A stretch of DNA of 8,262 bases from an uncultured Duncaniella sp. (lineage in GTDB: Bacteria; Bacteroidota; Bacteroidia; Bacteroidales; Muribaculaceae). Under the pieces are notes generated by a model. It made no database searches and was not told the DNA's origin. It saw nothing but the letters and a program-made list of their open reading frames with translations. The DNA is taken from positions 1 to 8,262 of the forward strand of contig CAJUKP010000048.1 in NCBI GenBank assembly GCA_910587165.1, written 5' to 3'. A program made the translations under genes and the position numbers. Of the stretch, positions 1 through 6,011 are shown one piece after another (positions within the stretch are counted from its first letter, which is position 1; the number at the start of each line of letters is the position of its first letter).

Positions 1-246
1 GACGGCCCCATCCACGCCGACGCCATCTCCTATGCCACCGAGACCGACCGCAACCAGGCCGGAATCGAGATCCACTCGGGACGCAACCGTATCGTGCGCC
101 GCATATTCGAGAGCCTCGGCTACCACGTCACCAAGCTCGACCGTGTCTACTTCGCCGGTCTCACAAAGAAGAATCTGCCCCGCGGACGCTGGCGTTATCT
201 CACCCAGGAAGAGGTCAACTACCTCAAGATGGGTTCATTTGAATAA
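1..246 (+). CDS. rRNA pseudouridine synthase, RsuA/RluB family (3' end only)
   Basis: This is the C-terminal 81 residues of a protein whose start lies before the window. The visible part contains the segment HSGRNRIVRRIFESLGYHV followed by KLDRVYFAGLTKKNLPRGRWRYLTQEE, which is the typical end of the RsuA/RluB/RluE/RluF pseudouridine synthases: a G-R-N-R-x-V-R-R core strand and helix, then the L-x-R-x-x-x-x-x-L and L-P-x-G-x-x-R-x-L pattern. Family members convert a specific uridine in rRNA to pseudouridine in the cytoplasm during ribosome assembly. The catalytic aspartate and the N-terminal S4 RNA-binding domain would be upstream and cannot be checked, so the exact target (16S or 23S) is not assignable; the RluB type is my guess. 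The stop codon is 13 nt before asnS, which suggests co-transcription of the two translation-related genes. Confidence 0.88.
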   Translation, partial: DGPIHADAISYATETDRNQAGIEIHSGRNRIVRRIFESLGYHVTKLDRVYFAGLTKKNLPRGRWRYLTQEEVNYLKMGSFE

Positions 247-259
247 TCAATCATCATAT

Positions 260-1651
260 ATGAAAAAAACCACCATAAAGCAGCTCCTCTCAACCCCGGA
301 GCTGATAGGCACCGAAGTAGAGGCCCGCGGATGGGTGCGCACCCGCCGCGGCAACAAGCACGTGCAGTTCGTGCAGCTCAACGACGGTTCCTCGATCAAC
401 AACCTTCAGGTTGTGCTCGATATGTCACGTTTCACCGATGAGCAGCTCAAACCGGTGACCACCGGATCGAGCATCCATGTCACCGGAAAGCTTGTCGAGA
501 GCCAGGGCAAAGGACAGACCTGCGAGATACAGGCCGAATCGTTCGGCATCTACGGCACCGCCGATCCCGAGACCTATCCCCTCCAGAAGAAGGGACACAC
601 TCTCGAGTTCCTGCGCGAGATAGCCCATCTGCGCCCCCGCACCAACACATTCGGAGCTGTGCTCCGTGTGCGTAGCGCACTGGCATTCGCCATCCACAAG
701 TTCTTCCAGGAGAAGGGATTCTTCTACCTCAACACACCTCTGATCACCGCAAGCGACTGCGAGGGCGCGGGAGCCATGTTCCAGGTGACTACGCTCGACC
801 TCAACAATCTTCCCAAGGATGAAGAGGGAAAGGTGGACTATTCGAAAGATTTCTTCGCCAAACCCACCGCTCTCACCGTGTCCGGTCAGCTCGAGGGTGA
901 GCTCGGAGCCACCGCTCTCGGTCAGATCTACACCTTCGGCCCCACATTCCGCGCCGAGAACTCCAACACCCCCCGCCATCTCTCGGAATTCTGGATGATA
1001 GAACCCGAGATGGCTTTCTATGACATCACCGACAACATGGATCTGGCCGAGGAGTTCGTGAAATACTGCATCAACTACGCTCTCGAAAACTGCATGGACG
1101 ACATCCGTTTCCTCGAGCAGATGTATGACAAGGGACTCGTTGAGCGTCTGCGCTTCGTTGTCGACAACGATTTCGTCCGCCTCACCTACGGTGAAGGTGT
1201 CAAGATCCTCGAGGCCTCCGGCAAGAAGTTCGAATTCCCCGTCCACTGGGGCACCGACCTTCAGAGCGAGCATGAGCGCTATCTCGTGGAGGAGCATTTC
1301 AAGAAACCCGTGATCCTCACCGATTATCCCAAGGAGATCAAGGCTTTCTACATGAAGCAGAATGAGGATGGCAAGACTGTCCGCGCCATGGACGTTCTCT
1401 TCCCCCACATCGGCGAGATCATCGGTGGTTCGGAGCGTGAGGAGAGCTATGACAAGCTGCTCGCACGTATCGAGGAACTCAACATCCCCATGAAGGATAT
1501 GTGGTGGTATCTCGACACACGCCGTTTCGGCACCGTGCCCCATTCAGGTTTCGGTCTCGGCTTCGAGCGTCTCGTGCTCTTCGTGACCGGCATGACCAAT
1601 ATCAGGGATGTCATACCCTTCCCCCGCACCCCGGGCAAAGCTGAATTCTAA
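260..1651 (+). CDS. asnS: Asparaginyl-tRNA synthetase (AsnRS)
   Basis: Cytoplasmic class IIb aminoacyl-tRNA synthetase that charges tRNA-Asn with asparagine using ATP. The 463 residues match the usual bacterial length. An N-terminal OB-fold anticodon-binding domain covers about residues 17-105 (VEARGWVRTRRGNKHVQFVQL). The class II catalytic core follows: motif 1 around 133-163 ending in the conserved proline of FFYLNTPLIT, motif 2 at about 226-253 with FRAENSNTPRHLSEFWMIEPE, and motif 3 at 430-444 (GFGLGFERLVLFVTG) with its arginine at 437. The C-terminal IRDVIPFPRTPGKAEF is characteristic of AsnRS and separates it from AspRS. An in-frame ATG exists at 32, but its first 76 residues overlap the upstream synthase gene and have no AsnRS character. 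The ATG at 260 gives the family N-terminus MKKTTIKQLL. There is no clear Shine-Dalgarno site, as is normal in Bacteroidota. The gene probably shares a transcript with the upstream gene. Confidence 0.97.
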   Translation: MKKTTIKQLLSTPELIGTEVEARGWVRTRRGNKHVQFVQLNDGSSINNLQVVLDMSRFTDEQLKPVTTGSSIHVTGKLVESQGKGQTCEIQAESFGIYGTADPETYPLQKKGHTLEFLREIAHLRPRTNTFGAVLRVRSALAFAIHKFFQEKGFFYLNTPLITASDCEGAGAMFQVTTLDLNNLPKDEEGKVDYSKDFFAKPTALTVSGQLEGELGATALGQIYTFGPTFRAENSNTPRHLSEFWMIEPEMAFYDITDNMDLAEEFVKYCINYALENCMDDIRFLEQMYDKGLVERLRFVVDNDFVRLTYGEGVKILEASGKKFEFPVHWGTDLQSEHERYLVEEHFKKPVILTDYPKEIKAFYMKQNEDGKTVRAMDVLFPHIGEIIGGSEREESYDKLLARIEELNIPMKDMWWYLDTRRFGTVPHSGFGLGFERLVLFVTGMTNIRDVIPFPRTPGKAEF

Positions 1652-1674
1652 ACCCTGATCAGAACAACCTATTT

Positions 1675-1721
1675 AAAGTCCTGACACGGAATAAAGCCAT
1701 TACATCCGTGTCAGGACTTTT
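1675..1721 (+). terminator. Intrinsic terminator after asnS
   Basis: A perfect 16-bp inverted repeat pairs 1675-1690 (AAAGTCCTGACACGGA) with 1705-1720 around a 14-nt loop, starting 23 nt after the asnS stop. The U-tract is short (TTTT at 1718-1721), with three of its bases also belonging to the stem. The A-rich start of the stem could make it work in both directions. It ends only 21 nt before the start codon of the next gene on the same strand. Confidence 0.85.
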
Positions 1722-1742
1722 CCATATCAACCTTAACCAATC

Positions 1743-2510
1743 ATGAAACATCTCTTGGCCCTTTCCACAGGGCGGATACTCGCTCTCCTTACAGGACTGT
1801 TGCTTACGGCCTGCTCGATCGTACCGTCTATTGTCACCGGGACACTGACAAGCGCCGCCACAAGCGCCGCCATATCAATGCTGCCCGAAGGAAAGCCCGA
1901 ATATGCCTCCATCGGCATTGGCGAACCCTATTTCACACAGCTCACAACCGATGATAAAGGGAAGCATTACCTGACATACAGAGTGAATTATGAAACCAGC
2001 ATAAAAGACAAGATACAGCTACCGGTGGTCACATACATTCTCGACAGAGACGGGAAACCCATACTCAACGATGAAGGAAAACGATATCTCAGCTGGGTGG
2101 ACTACATTAAGGTCAGTAAGAAAGAGCCTTCGGGATTCTTCGAACCACAGATACCTTTCGAGTGGATCCCACGCGGGCACAGCGACTTGAGATTAAGTTA
2201 CTTTGTGCTTGACCCATACATCAAGGACTCCGTTCTCATCAGATCAGGGATCATAGTCTCTGTCGGGCAGATAATACAGCGTGAGCTCACCGAAAACGGC
2301 AAAGAACAACCGGCGGAACTGATGGCCGAGCTATTCGGGACAGACGACACCGAGGGCATTCTCAACATAAAAGACAACGTCTGCACCAGATGTCATGGCG
2401 ACGGACATTGCCCGGTGTGCAAAGGAGATGTCAAGATCACCTGCCTGGCCTGCGACAACTCAGGCTATTGTTCTCTGTGCGGAGGGCTGGGATTCTTCCT
2501 GGATAAATGA
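1743..2510 (+). CDS. Putative lipoprotein with C-terminal four-CxxC zinc-binding segment
   Basis: I do not recognise this 255-residue protein as a named family. Residues 1-24 form a lipoprotein signal: a basic N-end, a hydrophobic stretch LALLTGLLL, and a lipobox LTAC with the lipidated cysteine at 24. The residues after it (SIVPSIVTG) lack the acidic/lysine-rich surface export signal known in Bacteroidota, so a periplasm-facing lipoprotein is my inference. Residues about 55-175 alternate hydrophobic and polar positions with many aromatics, suggesting a beta-rich domain. Residues 214-249 contain four CxxC pairs (C214/217, C223/226, C234/237, C243/246) with glycines in a CxxCxGxG-like pattern, resembling a compact DnaJ-type cysteine-rich domain that would bind two zinc ions. 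No J domain is present. Codon use is looser than in asnS (more AGA and ATA), consistent with low expression. It lies between two hairpins and looks monocistronic. Confidence 0.8.
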   Translation: MKHLLALSTGRILALLTGLLLTACSIVPSIVTGTLTSAATSAAISMLPEGKPEYASIGIGEPYFTQLTTDDKGKHYLTYRVNYETSIKDKIQLPVVTYILDRDGKPILNDEGKRYLSWVDYIKVSKKEPSGFFEPQIPFEWIPRGHSDLRLSYFVLDPYIKDSVLIRSGIIVSVGQIIQRELTENGKEQPAELMAELFGTDDTEGILNIKDNVCTRCHGDGHCPVCKGDVKITCLACDNSGYCSLCGGLGFFLDK

Positions 2511-2527
2511 TCAACCCGATACACGAC

Positions 2528-2567
2528 AACAAAGCTCCGCGTGGAAAAATCCACGCGGAGCTTTGTT
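2528..2567. terminator. Bidirectional intrinsic terminator between convergent genes
   Basis: A perfect 17-bp inverted repeat pairs 2528-2544 (AACAAAGCTCCGCGTGG) with 2551-2567 around a 6-nt AAAAAT loop. It begins 17 nt after the lipoprotein stop and lies 30 nt beyond the stop of the GH28 gene on the other strand. T-rich sequence follows on the plus strand (TTTGTTTCT). The stem's own A and T ends provide a weaker tract on the minus strand. It probably ends both transcripts. Confidence 0.88.
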
Positions 2568-2597
2568 TCTATGCTGAGATGCTATGTCGATGCAGTC

Positions 2598-4166
2598 TTA
2601 ACGTCCCATCTTGATTCCCTTGTTGTCTCCGGTGTAGACAACAGGCTGCTCTCCGTCGGGGGAGATGAAGCGGCAGAGGGTGAAGGTGGCGTCGCTGACG
2701 TTGTTGATGGTCATCGCCGGGCCTGAGTCGGGACGGATCAGCACGTCATTGAAAAGAATATTCTTCGATTCTGACAGAAGGCCTCCCTCGCGGGCGGTGA
2801 AGATAGAGTTGCTCACGGTGATATTCTCGATGGGCATCTCGGGAATGCCGTTGAACTTGAGAGCCTTGCCTGAATTGAGGGCTGTGACGTTGCTGATGGT
2901 TATGTCCTTGAACTGGGGTGTGCCCTCATCAACCGGAGGCACACCCTGCGGGCCCTTGCCAAATGTCCAGTAATAGAGATCGAAAGTGATGGCATCGCCT
3001 GTGATGTCGACCATGCTGATATTGTTGATGAAGATGTTCTTCACCACGCCGCCACGTCCGCGGGTGCTCTTGAAACGGAGGCCCACGTCAGTACCGGTGA
3101 ACTGGCAGTTCTCGACAGAGATATTGTTGACACCTCCGCTCATCTCACTGCCCACCACGAAACCACCGTGACCATGGAACACACGGCAGTCACGCACGAT
3201 TACATTCTCGGTAGGGATGCCACGCTTGCGTCCCTCCTCGTCCTTGCCTGACTTGATGCAGATGGCATCGTCGCCCACATCGAGGGTCGAGCGGCAGATG
3301 ATGACGTTACGGCACGACTCGATGTCCATTCCGTCGCCATTGTGTGAAAAGTAAGGGTTACGGACATTAACCCCATCGAGTATGAGGTTCTCGCACATGA
3401 GCGGATGAAGGTTCCATGCGGGGGAGTTCTGGAAAGTGACACCCTTGAGCATGACGTTCTTGCACTGCACGAGGTGGAGCATCACGGGACGGAGATACTG
3501 CTTGTAGCTGTCGGCCTCCTCCTTGGTATATTCACGGCGGCGGTTGCCGTTTTTCTTTCCCTCGAGGAACGCCTCGGAGGGGAACCACTCCTCAGTGTCA
3601 CCCGAAGGACGGATCACACCACCCTTGGCTGTGAGGTTGGTCCATTCATCTTTGGTCATCTGCGTCTTTTTGACCGGACGCCAGCGGTTGCCGTTGCCGT
3701 CGATGATTCCCTTGCCGGTGATGGCCACATTCTCAAGACCTGTACCGGTGATGGGAGACTGACGGCGCCATGCCTCGAAACCCTCATAGATCACACGACG
3801 CATGGGATAGAGGTCGGGGTTGGGATCGAAAGAAATTATAGCGCCTTCAGACAGATTGAGGTTGATGTTTGACTTGAGTTCGATGGGACCGGTGACCCAT
3901 ACGCCGTCGGGTACGTGAAGGGTGCCACCACCCTGTCCGGAGAGATGGTCGATGGCCTTGGCAAATACCTCGGTGTTGAGGGTCACGCCGTCACAGACTG
4001 CCCCGAAGTCGGTCAGAGACACGGTGCGGTCAGGGATGCTCGGTGTGGGAACCTCGGGCATTTCGAACGGAAGATTCTCATAATAAGGGGCATACGCGGG
4101 GTCTACTGCCGCTACGCTGAGTGTTGTGCCGACTGCAAGAGCCGCCAAAAACATGGGTAATCTCAT
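2598..4166 (-). CDS. Secreted glycoside hydrolase family 28 protein (polygalacturonase type)
   Basis: A 522-residue enzyme of the right-handed beta-helix pectinase family GH28, which hydrolyses alpha-1,4 galacturonic acid linkages in pectin or related rhamnogalacturonan. An N-terminal signal peptide is visible (MRLPMFLAALAVGTTLSVAA), without a lipobox, so the protein is probably periplasmic. The N-terminal family hallmark VSLTDFGAVCDG is at 49-60. All four catalytic-site motifs are present: NGDGMD at 276-281 (the NTD motif, with D278), GDD at 298-300 (D299, D300), GHG at 332-334 (H333), and RFK at 364-366. The enzyme therefore looks active. Residues about 162-225 form a charged insert rich in K, E and W between early beta-helix turns. 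Exo versus endo action and polygalacturonan versus rhamnogalacturonan cannot be settled from motifs. The ATG at 4166 was chosen because it keeps the only early basic residue (R2) of the signal; an in-frame ATG lies at 4154. No SusC/SusD, sulfatase or lyase genes are adjacent. Confidence 0.93.
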   Translation of the reverse strand: MRLPMFLAALAVGTTLSVAAVDPAYAPYYENLPFEMPEVPTPSIPDRTVSLTDFGAVCDGVTLNTEVFAKAIDHLSGQGGGTLHVPDGVWVTGPIELKSNINLNLSEGAIISFDPNPDLYPMRRVIYEGFEAWRRQSPITGTGLENVAITGKGIIDGNGNRWRPVKKTQMTKDEWTNLTAKGGVIRPSGDTEEWFPSEAFLEGKKNGNRRREYTKEEADSYKQYLRPVMLHLVQCKNVMLKGVTFQNSPAWNLHPLMCENLILDGVNVRNPYFSHNGDGMDIESCRNVIICRSTLDVGDDAICIKSGKDEEGRKRGIPTENVIVRDCRVFHGHGGFVVGSEMSGGVNNISVENCQFTGTDVGLRFKSTRGRGGVVKNIFINNISMVDITGDAITFDLYYWTFGKGPQGVPPVDEGTPQFKDITISNVTALNSGKALKFNGIPEMPIENITVSNSIFTAREGGLLSESKNILFNDVLIRPDSGPAMTINNVSDATFTLCRFISPDGEQPVVYTGDNKGIKMGR

Positions 4167-4189
4167 GGCATTGTTATTATTTATTTTTA

Positions 4190-4197
4190 CAAAATTA
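4190..4197 (-). promoter_or_regulatory. Candidate Bacteroidota promoter (-7 box) for the GH28 gene
   Basis: Read on the minus strand, this is TAATTTTG, an exact match to the Bacteroidota -7 consensus TAnnTTTG. It lies 23 nt upstream of the GH28 start codon at 4166, implying a short leader. I see no well-spaced TTTG -33 box. A run of eight T on this strand (4207-4200) lies in the spacer, two bases upstream of the box. Confidence 0.5.
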
Positions 4198-4230
4198 CGA
4201 AAAAAAATACTATTTTACCCACCAATTATG

Positions 4231-4238
4231 TAATTTTG
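4231..4238 (+). promoter_or_regulatory. Candidate Bacteroidota promoter (-7 box) for the YhcH-family gene
   Basis: The sequence TAATTTTG matches the Bacteroidota -7 consensus TAnnTTTG exactly and lies 33 nt before the start codon at 4272, leaving a leader of roughly 25 nt. A clear -33 TTTG is not visible, although the upstream sequence is AT-rich. The region 4167-4271 is a divergent control region serving both neighbouring genes. Confidence 0.5.
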
Positions 4239-4271
4239 CATTCCGAACACTTATTTTAAACAAAACATACC

Positions 4272-4820
4272 ATGTCAACCAAAAAGAATTTCACTCCCGC
4301 CGAGGCCCAGGCCTGGGTAGAGACCCGCGAGTGGGCCAACGGTTGGGACTGCAATCCCGACGCATCGGTCAACGCAGTAGCTTTCGCCGAACAGTATCAT
4401 GCCAACAAGGAGCTCTGGGACAAAATGTTCACATTCCTCCGCGACCATGACCTCCACACCCTCCCCGCCGGCAAGCATGAGGTTGTTCCGGGCCGTCTGT
4501 GGTTCAATATGCTTGAATATACCCCCAAGTCACCCGCCGAGACCCGCAGCGAGACCCACAACAAATTCATCGACCTGCAATATACCTTTGAGGGCAACGA
4601 GATGATGGGACACCCCAAGGGCGGAAAACCCAACATGGAATATGATCCCGTGAAGGACCGCACCTTCTTTGATCTCGAGGGCGAGACCGACTATGTGCCC
4701 GCCGCACCTGACCGTTTCTTCCTCTACTTCCCCGGCGAGCTCCATCAGCCTTCTGTGATTCTCGAAGGCGAGGCCACCCCCTCGCGCAAGATCGTGGGCA
4801 AGATCGAATTCGCTGAATAA
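4272..4820 (+). CDS. YhcH/YjgK/YiaL family (DUF386) protein
   Basis: A 182-residue, probably cytoplasmic protein with no signal peptide. Two segments identify the family: ETHNKFIDLQYTFEGNEMMG at about 94-113, matching the family's E-x-H-x-x-x-I-D-x-Q-Y-x-x-x-G-x-E pattern, and FFLYFPGELHQPSV at about 149-162, matching F-x-x-F-F/Y-P-x-x-x-H-x-P. H96 and H158, with nearby acidic residues, are the likely metal ligands of the cupin-like barrel. Family members are linked to sugar-acid and sialic-acid catabolism operons (YhcH, YiaL) and to the EbgC beta subunit of evolved beta-galactosidase, but the reaction is poorly defined. The protein is somewhat longer than E. coli YhcH because of an N-terminal helical region (about residues 8-60). 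It is divergent from the secreted GH28 enzyme, so a link with galacturonate-type sugars is possible but unproven. Codon use is strongly biased, suggesting good expression. Confidence 0.88.
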   Translation: MSTKKNFTPAEAQAWVETREWANGWDCNPDASVNAVAFAEQYHANKELWDKMFTFLRDHDLHTLPAGKHEVVPGRLWFNMLEYTPKSPAETRSETHNKFIDLQYTFEGNEMMGHPKGGKPNMEYDPVKDRTFFDLEGETDYVPAAPDRFFLYFPGELHQPSVILEGEATPSRKIVGKIEFAE

Positions 4821-4857
4821 GCATCCCTCAGTAAAGCCCACAGGGTAAAATAAAAAT

Positions 4858-4895
4858 CAAGGACACAGGAAAACCATCAGTTTCCTATGTCCTTG
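4858..4895. terminator. Bidirectional intrinsic terminator between the DUF386 gene and pgpA
   Basis: An inverted repeat pairs 4858-4872 (CAAGGACACAGGAAA) with 4881-4895 around an 8-nt loop. It has 14 pairs and one C-A mismatch (4866/4887). It lies 37 nt after the DUF386-gene stop and 20 nt beyond the pgpA stop on the opposite strand. On the minus strand it is followed by the T-rich GATTTTTATTTTA, a good U-tract; on the plus strand by TTTACTTTATAA. Confidence 0.8.
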
Positions 4896-4915
4896 TTTAC
4901 TTTATAATACCGGCC

Positions 4916-5422
4916 TTACAGCAGGAACCATTTCAAGGCCCACACGATGATGAGCGCATAGGTTCCGGCGAGAACATCGTCCATCATCACTCCCCATCCG
5001 CCGGGGCATATCTGCTCTATCCGCCGGCAACCGAGGGGCTTGAAAATGTCTATGATACGGAAAAGCCCGAAGCCGAGGAGCGCAAAGATCCATGTGTATT
5101 CTCCCGCGGGGGCGACAAGCAGCGGTATCCAGCATCCGACATATTCATCTATCACCACAGCCCGCGGGTCAGGCCCCCAATACTTCTCCATCACAGTCGA
5201 GGTCCAGGCTCCGGCCACCGTGACACCAACAATTAGAATGAGCGTCACCACCGTGAGCCACACGGGTGTGAGCACAAGATAGAGAAGATACCATATCACC
5301 AGCGCGGTGAAAGCCGCGTATGTACCGGGAGCTCCGGGGAGCAATCCGGTATAGAACCCTGTTGACAGCACCTCATGAAAACGTGGTGCCACACCCAATT
5401 TCTTGTAATTATTGTCACTCAT
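4916..5422 (-). CDS. pgpA: Phosphatidylglycerophosphatase A
   Basis: An inner-membrane enzyme of 168 residues that removes the phosphate of phosphatidylglycerol phosphate to give phosphatidylglycerol. Family signatures are present in order: FYTGLLPGAPGTYAA at 23-37, the acidic motif DPRAVVIDEYVG at 85-96 (D92, E93), GFGLFRIIDIFKPLG at 117-131, and GGWGVMMDDVLAG at 141-153 (D148, D149). The acidic residues are the expected metal and catalytic site. Hydrophobic segments near 36-52, 56-72, 97-104 with 110-120, and 151-168 fit a small multi-pass membrane protein. The ATG at 5422 gives MSDNNYKKLG and overlaps the upstream gene's stop by 8 nt (ATGAGTGA), which indicates coupled translation. A TTG at 5440 would add six residues and is less likely. 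The gene is the last of a two-gene minus-strand unit ending at the hairpin at 4858-4895. Confidence 0.92.
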   Translation of the reverse strand: MSDNNYKKLGVAPRFHEVLSTGFYTGLLPGAPGTYAAFTALVIWYLLYLVLTPVWLTVVTLILIVGVTVAGAWTSTVMEKYWGPDPRAVVIDEYVGCWIPLLVAPAGEYTWIFALLGFGLFRIIDIFKPLGCRRIEQICPGGWGVMMDDVLAGTYALIIVWALKWFLL

Positions 5423-5909
5423 CGCTGAAATCCTGATCAAATTCGTCTTTTCCTTCCTCCTCCTGCTTGATACGCTCTTCCCACAGCGAGGCCACCTCGT
5501 CGGCCTGAGCCTCCGAGATGGTGACTATGAACGCGATTGTATCAGTGCCGCCCGACCCGGTGATGGTGTAGAGCATGATATACTTCCCGTCGGCCGCCGG
5601 CTCTATGAAGATACGTTCGTCAAAACTCTCGTCGGAGAGTTCACCCAGCAGATAATCCTCCTGCACATTATCGAGGATGGCTGTCACAGCCTCACGCTGC
5701 GAACTGTTGGGGTGGACGGCGAGCATACCCTCCGGAAAACTGTCCGGAAAGTTGAACATCGAGGCCTGGGCCTTTTCGGTGTCAAATCCCCCGAGGGCTG
5801 CAATGCTCTTCCAGGCCGCATCAGCACCTGTTGGCTCCGCCGCCACAGCAGAACCGACGGGCAACATAGCGGCCACCGTCGGCAGCAAGGCAAAAAAAAA
5901 TTTTCTCAT
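5415..5909 (-). CDS. Small exported protein of unknown function
   Basis: I do not recognise this 164-residue protein. Residues 1-24 are a clear Sec signal peptide (MRKFFFALLPTVAAMLPVGSAVAA) with a likely type I site near AVAA/E. There is no lipobox, so a periplasmic location is inferred. The mature part (about 140 residues) has a segment FPEGMLAVHPNSSQREAV near 58-75, then a strand-rich stretch FIEPAADGKYIMLYTITGSG near 101-120 and TIAFIVTISEA, followed by a helix. The tail 144-164 is very acidic (EERIKQEEEGKDEFDQDFSDE pattern). There are no cysteines and no catalytic motif that I can see. The ATG at 5909 is preferred because it begins directly at a normal signal peptide; a TTG at 5933 would place the start inside a terminator stem. 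The gene overlaps pgpA by 8 nt, so the two are probably co-translated. A run of nine T lies in codons 4-7. Confidence 0.82.
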   Translation of the reverse strand: MRKFFFALLPTVAAMLPVGSAVAAEPTGADAAWKSIAALGGFDTEKAQASMFNFPDSFPEGMLAVHPNSSQREAVTAILDNVQEDYLLGELSDESFDERIFIEPAADGKYIMLYTITGSGGTDTIAFIVTISEAQADEVASLWEERIKQEEEGKDEFDQDFSDE

Positions 5910-5918
5910 ATCGGATGG

Positions 5919-5959
5919 AAAAAACAGTCGCAACTCCCGTTGCCGGTGTGTTGCGACTG
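5919..5959 (-). terminator. Intrinsic terminator of the rpsI-rpsB-tsf operon
   Basis: On the minus strand a perfect 10-bp stem, CAGTCGCAAC (5959-5950) pairing with GTTGCGACTG (5934-5925), encloses a 15-nt loop and is followed directly by TTTTTT (5924-5919). This is a textbook rho-independent terminator 52 nt after the tsf stop codon. It ends only 9 nt before the ATG at 5909 of the next gene on the same strand. Confidence 0.9.
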
Positions 5960-6011
5960 AATGATTGTATTGTGTCGTGTTTCTGACTTGGCTTAAGAAA
6001 CTCCTGTCAGA

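Noticed and set aside
32..259. N-terminal extension of asnS from the ATG at 32
   Set aside because: It overlaps the pseudouridine synthase coding region in another frame, and its Ser/Thr/Arg-rich sequence is not part of AsnRS.
425..1543. Long open frame (372 codons) on the minus strand opposite asnS
   Set aside because: It lies wholly inside asnS, has no recognisable motifs, and follows from the strong C/G third-position codon bias of the real gene.
3405..3872. 155-codon plus-strand frame inside the GH28 gene
   Set aside because: It is antisense to the conserved GH28 beta-helix region and lacks any motif or start context.
5412..5960. 182-codon plus-strand frame opposite the exported protein gene
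   Set aside because: The minus-strand frame has a clear signal peptide and overlaps pgpA in operon fashion; the plus-strand product has no coherent features.
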